Shown piece by piece: positions 44,616-53,272 of a DNA stretch of 64,000 bases. Under the pieces are notes generated by a model. The model made no database searches, was not told the origin of the DNA, and worked only from the letters and a program-made list of their open reading frames with translations. Both the position numbers and the translations under genes were made by a program. Source of the stretch: Photobacterium sp. GB-56 (GTDB lineage Bacteria > Pseudomonadota > Gammaproteobacteria > Enterobacterales > Vibrionaceae); the NCBI RefSeq assembly GCF_003026105.1, contig NZ_PYNW01000003.1, forward strand, positions 248,001 to 312,000, read 5' to 3'. Position 1 is the first letter of the stretch; every line of letters begins with the position of its first letter.

Positions 44616-45092
44616 TTATTGGTATTTAGCTGAAGTAATAAATTGACCAAAAGATTCACACCACACGATCACTGTATCGTATTCAGTGATATTAATGTTC
44701 TGAGGCACATTGACAACGAAATTATCAAAGGTTTTCACGTTTCCTACCAACACCATATTGGCTTTTTCTTGGTTAAATTCTGTTTCGGTTTCTACAAATT
44801 TAGGTGATAGGTATAGTTTATAATCAGGCCCTGGTGTGAGTTTTCCCATTAAGGTTATTTTTGTTGGTGAGATTGAAACTTTACCTTCGCCCCAATGGAG
44901 AAAGTCGCTACCAGCTAATCCTTTTGTGAACTCACCAGAATACTGGGCTTGCTTCGAAATGCGAGAGACTTCAGATTGTGTTGGTGCCGTTGGCGCAGTC
45001 AAAATAGGCAGTAAATAGATCCCTAGGGCAACACCGAATGCACCGGCAAGTAAGTGAGTGATAAGAAGTGTAATTGTCTTTTTGATAGTCAT
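44616..45092 (-). CDS. Membrane-anchored DM13-domain protein
   Basis: 158 residues. A single N-terminal span (LITHLLAGAFGVALGIYLLP) anchors a periplasmic DM13 domain. The pattern is SGEFTKGLAGSDFLHWGEGK at the start, YKLYLSPKFV in the middle and VIVWCESFGQFITSA at the end, with the single conserved Cys. DM13 is proposed in the literature to take part in redox or electron transfer near the membrane, with no enzyme activity established here. Single gene. Confidence 0.87.
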   Translation of the reverse strand: MTIKKTITLLITHLLAGAFGVALGIYLLPILTAPTAPTQSEVSRISKQAQYSGEFTKGLAGSDFLHWGEGKVSISPTKITLMGKLTPGPDYKLYLSPKFVETETEFNQEKANMVLVGNVKTFDNFVVNVPQNINITEYDTVIVWCESFGQFITSAKYQ

Positions 45093-45187
45093 AAGTCTAC
45101 CTGCGTTTAAACAATAGGTTTTTATAGGTATTGCTTAAAAATATTATAAATTCAAATTCTTAATGCTTTATTTCTAATAAATATACA

Positions 45188-45220
45188 AAAAGCCCATTAC
45201 GAACTATCGTGATGGGCTTT
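45188..45220 (-). terminator. Second terminator downstream of the exported RelA/SpoT-fold gene
   Basis: AAGCCCATTACGAAC...CGTGATGGGCTT hairpin. The T run is on the minus strand. Sequence arms match those of the hairpin at 43343. Confidence 0.8.
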
Positions 45221-45337
45221 ACTTATTGTTATCGGTTAGCCAATGACAAATTACACACATAGAGTTATGTGTTGCTGTTTGTTTTTAAAGGTAGCGCTTT
45301 TGAATGATTAAAAATCTGCGATTCAAGTGATAAATAC

Positions 45338-45363
45338 AAAAACGCCCTAGTGAGTAGGGCGTT
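45338..45363 (-). terminator. Terminator of the exported RelA/SpoT-fold gene
   Basis: ACGCCCTA/TAGGGCGT stem with a five-base loop, 20 bases after the stop and followed by TTTTTG on the minus strand. Confidence 0.9.
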
Positions 45364-45382
45364 GAAGTGAATAGAAAGTGAG

Positions 45383-46171
45383 TTAGACGGCAATGCTGTT
45401 AGGTTGTAAGTATTGCTGCCAAGCGGCTTGGTATAAATGTAATGACTCTTGACGTAGTTTTTTAATTTTTTTCTCTTCAAACTCTGTCAGGGGGCGTTTT
45501 TGATGCAGAGCTAAACGTTCAATTTTCTGAATTTGTTCGTAAATATCATGCTCTTTACCATTTTTCACATCAGAAATATCTTTTAAGTGAAGTTGTACTT
45601 CGGCAATGATTTTACTTTGTGGCAGTTCAACTAATACATTCAAATCACGGTAACCAGAAGCTGTTGGTTTTTTAAAGCGGTTTTTAACACCTACAATGGT
45701 CGCTTCTTTGCTTAGTAGTTCAAAAGATTGCACTAACGATGAAACATCGTTAGCAACGAGAGAAGCACGCGCGATATCCGTAATTTTATTCGTTTGACCA
45801 TTTAGCTCTGTTTCAATTTTATGTTGTGCGCGTGCCATTGACTTAACGGCAGGAACTAATACTTCAGTTGATGAAACTAGGCTAATGCTACGCATAAGAT
45901 GTGCTAATTCAACTTGTGCTTGAGTTGATGCTTGGTACAAGGTAGTAAAGTCATCATACGGTTGTGCAATGTTATTATTTTTCCAAGATTGAATGCTATA
46001 TAAACCACTTAAATCACGTTGAAATGACTTCCGGCTTGCTTGAGATAAACGGGTTGGTGATGGTTGGTCAGAGATTGTGTATGCAGGCGCAACAGCGGGT
46101 GCTGCAACCACAGAACGGCTAAGCATACAGAACAGAATAAAGCTTGTACGTAGAACAGATTTTACATCCAT
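45383..46171 (-). CDS. Exported RelA/SpoT-fold nucleotidyltransferase-like protein
   Basis: 262 residues. An N-terminal signal peptide (MDVKSVLRTSFILFCML, cut near VAA) is followed by a helical region, then a RelA/SpoT synthetase-like core. The pattern is K110-x3-R114-x3-K118, then TDIARASLV with Asp132, VKNRF at 162, SGYRD at ~172-176, and AEVQLHL with Glu191 and Gln193. These align with the ATP-binding Arg/Lys, Mg-binding Asp, GY-x-x-H and ExQ elements of (p)ppGpp synthetases. A charged helical tail follows. Export of such a fold is unusual. A toxin or effector role is inferred but not shown. The ATG at 46171 follows GGGAG. Confidence 0.75.
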   Translation of the reverse strand: MDVKSVLRTSFILFCMLSRSVVAAPAVAPAYTISDQPSPTRLSQASRKSFQRDLSGLYSIQSWKNNNIAQPYDDFTTLYQASTQAQVELAHLMRSISLVSSTEVLVPAVKSMARAQHKIETELNGQTNKITDIARASLVANDVSSLVQSFELLSKEATIVGVKNRFKKPTASGYRDLNVLVELPQSKIIAEVQLHLKDISDVKNGKEHDIYEQIQKIERLALHQKRPLTEFEEKKIKKLRQESLHLYQAAWQQYLQPNSIAV

Positions 46172-46331
46172 TAAGCAACTCCCAACGATATTGTCCTTCA
46201 ATATCAAACACACAAAAAGAGTATTTAAAAGTGTTGTGTAGTTTGTCGGCGCTTGGTTTTACTTTCTGATCTGATGTTAGCAATATAGCCTGAATGGGAG
46301 GTAAACTCTGTGTCAATATTCATAAAACGAT

Positions 46332-46357
46332 AAAAAAACCGCATAAAAATGCGGTTC
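46332..46357 (-). terminator. Terminator between the two RelA/SpoT-fold genes
   Basis: ACCGCAT/ATGCGGT stem with a T run on the minus strand, so the two paralogues have separate 3' ends. Confidence 0.88.
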
Positions 46358-46383
46358 TGATCACATTGTTGTATGTTGTTTTA

Positions 46384-47166
46384 TTAGCTGGCTAGATTGA
46401 AATGCTGAGTATAAGCTTGCCACGCTTTTGCATATAGTGCCTGGGATTTTTCCTGTAAGCGTTTGATTTGCATTTTTTCAATATCATCTAGCGCTCGACG
46501 TTTAATTATCGAAATACGCTCGATGTTTTGAATGGCTTCATAGATATCATGCTCTTCACCATTTTTAATTTCTGCAATGGCTTCAAGGTGTAGTTGAATT
46601 TCAGCGATAAGCCCACTATTGCTTAACCGAATTAACACTTTGATATCGCGATAGCCAGATACTGCAGGGGAATCAAAACGGTTCTTCACTCTAACAATAT
46701 CGCTATATTGAGCTAGGTAGTAATAAGCTTTCACTAAATCGCTAATGTTTGTTGCGACAACACTTCCTCGTACAACATCGGTTAGCTTATTTACGTTACC
46801 GAGTAACTCTGTGGCTATTTTCTTCTCAGCACGTTTTTGGTTTTTAATTCCAGGTAAAAAAGCCTGAGAATGGCTAGCGAGTGCGGCGGATTCTAATAGC
46901 ATATTTAGCTCTTGTTGAGCTGGGTACGCGTGCTGGTATAACTTCTCTAACTGATTATAAGGCTGTGTAATATTATGCTGACGCCAGCTAGGAATTTGCT
47001 GTAGCTCTTTGATAGAATGCGGTGAATTGAATAATACACTCGTTTTATTAATGAGCTTAAAATTATGACTATTTTTTGAATGTTGAAACATCGCATCAGC
47101 AATTGTGTCATTGCTAACCGCAGAAGGTAGTAGACGATGAGTACGAGCGACAGTGTGAACAACCAT
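46384..47166 (-). CDS. RelA/SpoT-fold nucleotidyltransferase-like protein, second paralogue
   Basis: 260 residues, same layout as the gene downstream. K108-x3-R112-x3-K116, TDVVRGSVV with Asp130, VKNRF at 160, SGYRD at ~170-174, AEIQLHL with Glu189 and Gln191, and a matching C-terminal helix. Unlike its neighbour it has no signal peptide (MVVHTVARTHRLLPSAV). The start at 47166 has AGGAG in good position, so the lack of a signal is real for this annotation. Either it acts inside the cell, or it leaves by a signal-free route. Function unknown. Confidence 0.73.
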   Translation of the reverse strand: MVVHTVARTHRLLPSAVSNDTIADAMFQHSKNSHNFKLINKTSVLFNSPHSIKELQQIPSWRQHNITQPYNQLEKLYQHAYPAQQELNMLLESAALASHSQAFLPGIKNQKRAEKKIATELLGNVNKLTDVVRGSVVATNISDLVKAYYYLAQYSDIVRVKNRFDSPAVSGYRDIKVLIRLSNSGLIAEIQLHLEAIAEIKNGEEHDIYEAIQNIERISIIKRRALDDIEKMQIKRLQEKSQALYAKAWQAYTQHFNLAS

Positions 47167-47445
47167 TTTTTACTCCTTTAGCACAGCGCACTAGCAAATG
47201 GCAGCTAAGTCTGTGATTTATTCCTGAACGTCCTGTTCTGGCGCTAAAGATAATACTTTATTTTGAAAAGTGGTAATAAAAATGTTTATTTTTTTTAACG
47301 ATAATCCAACATTGTGAGAAGGGTCATAAAACCATACTTATTGAGAGGTTAATTATACTTTCAATGAGGGGGATAAGTTACTTTTGTTGTTTGAAGTTTG
47401 TTCAATGTGAAATTTTATAGTGTTTAATCGTAGGGATAGTAAGTA

Positions 47446-47778
47446 ATGCAGGAAAATCTATTAATTGGCTTTATCGTTATTTGGGTTGCACTGGTTGTGG
47501 GTAGTGTAATGATATTTCAACGCGGTAAGGATGTAGCAAAAAAGCGTAAATTATGGCCAATTTATACCGTGTTTAGTAACGTCGTGATTGGCGGGTTCAT
47601 TATTTATATGCAACCACCAACGGTATGGTTAGTTGCGATTCTAGTGTTATTGGTGCCATTAACATTGTTGACTATTCGTTCTACCAAGTTTTGTGATAGC
47701 TGTGGGCAGGCAACTCGCTCACCATTTTTTATGAAGCCGCCGCAGAAATGTAGTCATTGTAATAAGCCGTTAAGTTAA
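47446..47778 (+). CDS. Small membrane protein with zinc-ribbon tail
   Basis: 110 residues. Three hydrophobic spans (near residues 5-22, 40-55 and 60-78) are followed by a cytoplasmic C-terminal treble-clef-like motif FCDSCGQ...KCSHCNKP with two CxxC pairs. The family is not recognised. GTAGGGATAGTA is a weak ribosome site. Confidence 0.65.
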   Translation: MQENLLIGFIVIWVALVVGSVMIFQRGKDVAKKRKLWPIYTVFSNVVIGGFIIYMQPPTVWLVAILVLLVPLTLLTIRSTKFCDSCGQATRSPFFMKPPQKCSHCNKPLS

Positions 47779-47861
47779 TTTTTCAATTATTATATTAAGC
47801 AAGCCATCATCGTATTGTTCTAAGTTGATAGAGAGTAATTATCGTGATGGCTTGTTTGTGA

Positions 47862-48215
47862 TTAAGCTTTAGCTGTTAACGGGAATGTATCAAACTGAAT
47901 GCCAGACCAACCGTATTTAATAAAATGACGAATATTTTGGTGGTCGTTGTTTTCAGGATGTTCTAACACATCTTGACGGTAATATTGACCAAAACAAGCT
48001 AGCGTTTCTTGTTCTGATAGTTGATTTAATTGCGCAAAAGCAAAAATCTTGCATGAACCTTCATTTGTTCCTACATCATTCTTTAACGTATCGTCTTTTA
48101 AACCATTGTAAAATGTGGTGGCTTGGTAATCGTAATGTTCAGTGATCACTGCCATAACGTGTGCAAATTCAACGATGGTTGGATTTTGTTTAATGGTTTG
48201 AAGTAGTGCGTCCAT
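47862..48215 (-). CDS. HopJ-family protein
   Basis: 117 residues of the HopJ family. The pattern includes FAHVMAVITEHYDYQATTFYNG and NEGSCKIFAFAQLNQLSEQETLACFGQYYRQDVL, followed by NIRHFIKYGWSGIQF. The family was named after a Pseudomonas type III effector but is widespread in bacteria without such a system, so an effector role is not implied. A ribosome site AGGAG lies 10 bases upstream. Function unknown. Confidence 0.9.
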   Translation of the reverse strand: MDALLQTIKQNPTIVEFAHVMAVITEHYDYQATTFYNGLKDDTLKNDVGTNEGSCKIFAFAQLNQLSEQETLACFGQYYRQDVLEHPENNDHQNIRHFIKYGWSGIQFDTFPLTAKA

Positions 48216-48232
48216 TTACGTTTTTCTCCTAT

Positions 48233-48259
48233 AAAAAAGGCCAGAATAACTCTGACCTT
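48233..48259 (-). terminator. Terminator of the DUF2750 gene
   Basis: Minus strand AAGGTCAGA/TCTGGCCTT hairpin with one internal mismatch pair and a six-base T run. Confidence 0.75.
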
Positions 48260-48282
48260 AGTATTGTAAATTCGTCCAGCGA

Positions 48283-48675
48283 TTAACGCTGTTTTTTTGC
48301 TTGGTTCTTTAGCTCGTAATCTAACTCGTCAGGGTAGATCACTAAACCCTCTTGATCTTGAATTGGAAATACAACGATTGCCAGTTCGTCATCTTCAAGG
48401 CCATGTGTCCAACGGCTATGCCATTTGTTTAATGAAATAGCTTCTGCTTTACAATTATCCCACTCACCAGTTGCCCATGCTTCTGCAAACTCTTTATTTG
48501 GCCATACTGGTACACAGTCTTCATCGTCGGTATTAAGCATTACACAACCGTGTTCATCGATAAGGATCCAAATTTCACGGTTAGCGACAACTTCTTTAAC
48601 TAAATGCTTGTAACGCTTTTCGGCATCAAAACCTTGGATTGTTTCAATTGCTGTTGCATCTAATGGCGTAGACAT
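48283..48675 (-). CDS. DUF2750 protein (first of two)
   Basis: 130 residues. DUF2750 signatures are RYKHLVKEVVANREIWILIDEHG and VPVWPNKEFAEAWATGEWDNCKAEAISL. It is a cytosolic single-domain protein of unknown function. A second DUF2750 member occurs at 62558 in this window. It precedes hopJ but is separated by a terminator. Confidence 0.88.
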   Translation of the reverse strand: MSTPLDATAIETIQGFDAEKRYKHLVKEVVANREIWILIDEHGCVMLNTDDEDCVPVWPNKEFAEAWATGEWDNCKAEAISLNKWHSRWTHGLEDDELAIVVFPIQDQEGLVIYPDELDYELKNQAKKQR

Positions 48676-48839
48676 GGGTGTATTACCTTGGTAGTTATGT
48701 CGATTGATTGTAAGAATAAATCAAAATAGAACAGAGATCTTGTTTTATCCTACTGATTATTACAATTTTATGGGGTTTTATTAAGTTCTCATGCAAGATG
48801 AAATAATAAAGGGATTTATCTATATAGCACAAGGAGCCT

Positions 48840-50378
48840 GTGTTGTTTACTTACCGTTCTATTGCAACCACTGTGTCATTATCATTACTACTCTCTGGGT
48901 GTAATTGGGTTTATTGGGATGAAGATTTTGAGAGCTATCATGATCTTTCGTCATCGAATCCTTACCCGTTTCATCAAGTTGATATTTATCAGCCGGATAG
49001 CGGTGTAGGGCGCAATGACATAACAGTACTTAATAGCGGTATTGCAGCATTACAAACCCGTATTGATATGATCCGACGTGCTCATAAAACGATAGAGGTG
49101 GAATACTTTATTTTCTCGCCCGATATGAGTGGGAAAATAATCGTGCAAGAATTAGTGTCAGCAGCAAAGCGAGGAGTAAAAGTACGGGTATTAATTGATA
49201 AGTCTGCCACCGTATTTGAGTTTGATGAATACTACGCCGATGGTTTGAAAGATCATGGTATTGATGTTCGTTATTATAATGCCGCACCGCTGTATTATAT
49301 TTCTACGATAAACTTTCGTAATCATCGTAAATTGTTGGTGGTTGATGGTAAAGAAGCGGTAACGGGTGGACGAAATATCGAAAATGATTATTTTGATCTT
49401 TCAGAACAATATAACTTTCTTGATCGCGATCTGCATGTATCAGGGTCTATTGTTAAAGCGATGCAAGATTCTTTTAATGCGTTTTTTGAACATGATATCA
49501 GTGAACGTTATCACTCTCCTGAAGTACCTAACAATCGTATTGAATTGCAAAAATACGAGCGTAAACAGGAAGCCGTTCAAGCCTTTCTTGCTCACACAGA
49601 AATTGAAGAGGCGACAAGAGCAAGAATAGAAGCCATCGCAAGACCGATTTTAATGGAGAAAAAGACGTATTTATGTCCTGAAACGACATTTACTTCAGAC
49701 GCACCAGGAGGATCATTCTGGACGCGATTTAAAGATCCGTATAGTGATAATTATCGTTTTTTACGTAAAACTATTTTCGATAAAGTGATGACAGTCGATA
49801 ACAGTTTAATATTGGCCTCTCCTTATTTACTGAATAATCGAAAATCAGAGCATTTAATGCAAATATTACTCGATAAAAATATCGATATGACGTTATACAC
49901 CAATTCTTTATCCTCAACCGATGCCACTTATGTAGCGGCACAACTCTATAGTCATGTTTATGATTGGCAAGCTAAGGGAATGCATATCTATCTCCATGCT
50001 GGCGAATGGCTAAATGAAACGGCATCAGTGAGTAAAGCGGTGGAAAATGCACGGTGGGGAATGCATTCCAAAACACAAATTTATAAACGCAATGGTGATG
50101 CTCAAAATGAAGTGATGGTGGGGACGTACAATATTGATAACCGTTCTAATCACTATAATACTGAAATGGGACTTTTTTGTCGTGGCAACGATCAGCTTGT
50201 CGCTGAAATTGAGGAGAGTATTCGTTCACGAGCAAAGAATGGATACCAAATCGTAGGGAATGAACAGGCAATAGATAGTCAAAATAACCCAGTTAATGTT
50301 TATGGATCTGGTGAGCCTGATACAACAAAAATGAAATTTATGTGGTTGCCGTCATGGCTGTTTAATTTCTTATTATAA
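48840..50378 (+). CDS. Phospholipase D-like lipoprotein, cardiolipin-synthase-C type
   Basis: 512 residues. The N-terminal signal ends in the lipobox LLSGC, so periplasmic membrane anchoring is inferred. There are two PLD halves: the first HKD motif is complete (FRNHRKLLVVDGKEAVTGG). The second retains His and Lys (MHSKTQIYK) but lacks the usual Asp at +5, and is followed by VGTYNIDNRSNHYNTEMG. Family members transfer phosphatidyl groups between lipids (ClsC/YmdC). GTG at 48840 follows AAGGAG; TTG at 48843 is also possible. It stands alone, without the YmdB-type partner. Confidence 0.85.
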   Translation: MLFTYRSIATTVSLSLLLSGCNWVYWDEDFESYHDLSSSNPYPFHQVDIYQPDSGVGRNDITVLNSGIAALQTRIDMIRRAHKTIEVEYFIFSPDMSGKIIVQELVSAAKRGVKVRVLIDKSATVFEFDEYYADGLKDHGIDVRYYNAAPLYYISTINFRNHRKLLVVDGKEAVTGGRNIENDYFDLSEQYNFLDRDLHVSGSIVKAMQDSFNAFFEHDISERYHSPEVPNNRIELQKYERKQEAVQAFLAHTEIEEATRARIEAIARPILMEKKTYLCPETTFTSDAPGGSFWTRFKDPYSDNYRFLRKTIFDKVMTVDNSLILASPYLLNNRKSEHLMQILLDKNIDMTLYTNSLSSTDATYVAAQLYSHVYDWQAKGMHIYLHAGEWLNETASVSKAVENARWGMHSKTQIYKRNGDAQNEVMVGTYNIDNRSNHYNTEMGLFCRGNDQLVAEIEESIRSRAKNGYQIVGNEQAIDSQNNPVNVYGSGEPDTTKMKFMWLPSWLFNFLL

Positions 50379-50676
50379 TAAGAATGTAAATATAGTTATA
50401 CAATACAACATAATTAATTAGATATTTAAAATGGATTTATCTCTTGTATTTATTTGTCAAAAAAAGAATCAGATAAAAATATAACATCATAAAAACAGTT
50501 ATAATTAATAAATAAGATGATGAATTAGATATAATAATGTATTTTTTGCATTTTGGTATGCAAAATAAATAGTATATATTTTATTTATTTAGCGGTATTA
50601 ATACGAGGCATATTATTCATTTGTTGCCTATATTATAAAAAAGAGGGGAATCAACGATATTATAAAGGTGGCTTCA

Positions 50677-52020
50677 ATGCTAGCACAGTGTGATAAGAAA
50701 ACGTTCAAAGCTAAACTCGTTGCTATTGGCTGTACTTATGAACCTTGGATTGCGTTATTAGAACAAACTGGATGGAAAACACATTGTTGTTATGACCTTC
50801 GTACTGCTGATGCCATCTTGGAAGAATATAGTCCTTGCATTTGTATTGTCGATCTTAGTAATAATGATTTTAGTTTAAATAGCATTTCTTTAAGGGCAAA
50901 TAAAACCAAGCAAGTAAAATGGATTGCTGTAATTAAGAAAGAACAGCTTGGTATGGATGCTATTTGTCAATTTATAAATAATTATTGTGTTGATTATTTT
51001 TCAATTCCCATTCCATCGACGCATCTATTGGAAACTGTCGGCCATCAATTAGGCATGTTAGAAATTGAATCTAATTCTTGGACAGATGCTCAGCAAGATG
51101 TCGGTTTATTTGGTGAATCTAAATCAATTAAGCATTTGAGAGATATGGTTCGGCGTGTTGCAATGACAGACGTTAATATTTTTATTAGCGGTGAGCAAGG
51201 AACCGGAAAAGATCTTATTGCGAATTCTATCCATAATTTAAGTAAACGAAGAAATGACAGTTTTACTATGATCAATTGCGCATCAGTTATGGACGATGAT
51301 GAGCAAATAGCCTTTTTAAATTCAGACGGTGAACATGTATCTGAAAACACGATAAAAGCGGGTACGGTTTTACTTAATGGTATTGAAGAACTGTCTAAAA
51401 ACTTGCAACAGAAGCTTCTCGCTTATTTACAAAAACCGACTAATGACTCTTTAGAAGATACCAGAGAGTGTGATGTTCGTGTTATTGCCTGCTCTAGTGC
51501 TAATTTAGAACAAGCAATTGCGAATGAAACATTCAGTAAAGAGTTATTTTACCGACTTAATGTTTTCCATATTTCAGTACCAACGTTACGTGAAAGAGGT
51601 GCTGATATTATTGCTTTAGCTGAATATTTCTTACATAAGTATTCAAGCGAATATAACACCATTGCAACTCAGTATAATGAAGAAGCAAAGCAGTTACTTC
51701 TCCGTTATAACTGGCCGGGTAATGTACGAGAGCTAATAAATCAAGTTAAACGCGTTTCGTTATTAACAGATGGTAATGAAGTGGGTGTTGAACACTTCGA
51801 CTTACCTAAGAAAATTAATATGAAGCAAAGTTTACGTAATATTAAAGATGAGGCAGAAAAAGACGTACTGGTTGCTGTATTAGAAACTCACCGTGGTCAA
51901 GTAGCATCAGCTGCAAAAGATCTTGGTGTTTCAAGAGCAACAATGTACCGCTTGTTGAATAAACATAATATTGTGCCTGATGTACGTTACTACAATGGCT
52001 CCAATTACGCGACAGAATAA
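50677..52020 (+). CDS. vpsR: VpsR-like biofilm regulator
   Basis: 447 residues. A REC-like N-terminal domain (GCTYEPWIALLEQTGW, CICIVDLSNNDFSLN with Asp59, CQFINNYCVDYFSIPIP, GHQLGMLE) precedes a sigma-54-type AAA+ domain (Walker A GEQGTGKD) and a Fis-type HTH (VASAAKDLGVSRATMYRLLNKHN). Match to Vibrio VpsR is close, and Asp59 is in register with the phosphorylated Asp. The GAFTGA loop needed to contact sigma-54 is absent, as in VpsR. It activates biofilm matrix genes with c-di-GMP in Vibrio. The ATG at 50677 follows AAGGTGG. Confidence 0.92.
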   Translation: MLAQCDKKTFKAKLVAIGCTYEPWIALLEQTGWKTHCCYDLRTADAILEEYSPCICIVDLSNNDFSLNSISLRANKTKQVKWIAVIKKEQLGMDAICQFINNYCVDYFSIPIPSTHLLETVGHQLGMLEIESNSWTDAQQDVGLFGESKSIKHLRDMVRRVAMTDVNIFISGEQGTGKDLIANSIHNLSKRRNDSFTMINCASVMDDDEQIAFLNSDGEHVSENTIKAGTVLLNGIEELSKNLQQKLLAYLQKPTNDSLEDTRECDVRVIACSSANLEQAIANETFSKELFYRLNVFHISVPTLRERGADIIALAEYFLHKYSSEYNTIATQYNEEAKQLLLRYNWPGNVRELINQVKRVSLLTDGNEVGVEHFDLPKKINMKQSLRNIKDEAEKDVLVAVLETHRGQVASAAKDLGVSRATMYRLLNKHNIVPDVRYYNGSNYATE

Positions 52021-52036
52021 AATTTGATGAACAATA

Positions 52037-52085
52037 CCCACTTATTTAACACTTTCTCGTAGGGTGTCGGTAAGTGGGCTTTTCT
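52037..52085 (+). terminator. Terminator of vpsR
   Basis: CCCACTTA (52038) pairs with TAAGTGGG (52071), then CTTTTCTTT. The loop also contains a smaller hairpin. Confidence 0.75.
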
Positions 52086-52111
52086 TTGACTGTAGTTTAC
52101 AACTTAATAAG

Positions 52112-53050
52112 TCATGAAGAAATAAACGGTGTAAAACTGAGGCTAAAGATAACTGGACAGTGATCACTCAATTGGTAAGTTGATACTTGCTTGAAGGAAT
52201 AAGGTACCTGCTGGATAGATGAGATAGTAAAATGTTCACTACTAAAACCATGGTCAATTAATTCTTTATAACGACGATAATAGGTTTTATTCTTCTTTCT
52301 TCTTTTTGTTAAACAGTTACCTTTAACATTATGAGTAAGCCATTTTAAAGAACCTTGCTGATTATTATTGGAGAAAAAGTAAGTTTTGTTATTTGTTGTA
52401 TTAAGAGATATACGATGATTAAAATCGCCAACTAAGATAAAAGGCTGCCTTTTCACTTCTTGCTGTTCTATCCATTGTTGGATTAATGTTCGTTGTAAAT
52501 TCAGTGTGCGACAGGATTTTTTACGGTTGTTCTTTAGCTGTTTAGGAGTAAAGCAACCTGATTTTAAGTGTACATTCACAACGATAATATCATGCTGATT
52601 AAGATTGACTTTAATTGCTGAACCATAACGTAACTTTTGTGGGTAATACGGCTTGTTTCCTAATGCTATAGCGGGAGAGCTCAACGTGGTTATATCTGGG
52701 TGTTCTTTAACGGTAAGGTGTTTTTTAACGGCAAAACCAGTGAATTGGTTGATCCCATTAAAAACGTCGTCTTTGTTTTTGACTCTTGATGATATGTATA
52801 TTTGATACTGGTCTTTAGGAACAATGCGATGAAGGCTTGAGGCACTATCGACTTCTTGAAAGGCGAGAATATCGGGTTGGTGAGTAAGAAAAATTTGCTT
52901 TAATACTTGGTAGTCTTTTGCTGTTCGTTGTATGTCGTTTTTGGGATGATCTGCTAGCCATTGAAAATTCCACGTCATTAACGTTAATGAGTGTGCATGA
53001 CAAATATTAGCGAGTATGAATTGAATCGCAAAAAAGAATAAATACGGGAT
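52112..53050 (-). CDS. Exported endonuclease/exonuclease/phosphatase-family protein with non-AUG start
   Basis: EEP fold. LTLMTWNFQWL gives the first strand and Asn ligand, DILAFQEVDS the catalytic Glu, VVNVHLKSG the central His, LVGDFNHR the Asp/Asn pair, and YQLSDHCPVIFSL the terminal Asp-His. The first ATG (52978) falls after the first beta strand begins. The frame is open 29 codons upstream and encodes a good signal peptide (IPYLFFFAIQFILANICHA then HSLTL). There AAGGAG stands six bases before an ATC codon (53050), but no ATG, GTG or TTG occurs. The start given is inferred. Confidence 0.78.
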   Translation of the reverse strand: MPYLFFFAIQFILANICHAHSLTLMTWNFQWLADHPKNDIQRTAKDYQVLKQIFLTHQPDILAFQEVDSASSLHRIVPKDQYQIYISSRVKNKDDVFNGINQFTGFAVKKHLTVKEHPDITTLSSPAIALGNKPYYPQKLRYGSAIKVNLNQHDIIVVNVHLKSGCFTPKQLKNNRKKSCRTLNLQRTLIQQWIEQQEVKRQPFILVGDFNHRISLNTTNNKTYFFSNNNQQGSLKWLTHNVKGNCLTKRRKKNKTYYRRYKELIDHGFSSEHFTISSIQQVPYSFKQVSTYQLSDHCPVIFSLSFTPFISS

Positions 53051-53272
53051 TATGTTCTCCTTATTTTAGGTTAATTTTTTAGCCTTATTATAATATTTAT
53101 GATGAAAATTCAGTTTCACTATTCTTGGTAAACATAGTTTTCTGGAGTTAGTTATCACACCACTTGAAAGCTATTCTTAATATCGTATGCAGTGTGTTAT
53201 CTCAAACAAAAATCATGAGTTATAACTTTTGTGGCATCTTACTGTCAGCTTTGTTTTAGAAAGGAATCTAAG

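Noticed and set aside
45265-45480. 71-codon minus-strand ORF overlapping the end of the exported RelA/SpoT-fold gene
   Set aside because: It spans the terminator at 45338 and has no family resemblance.
47801-47853. Inverted repeat AAGCCATCA/TGATGGCTT between convergent genes
   Set aside because: Long 30-base loop and no T run on either strand, so it was not called as a terminator.
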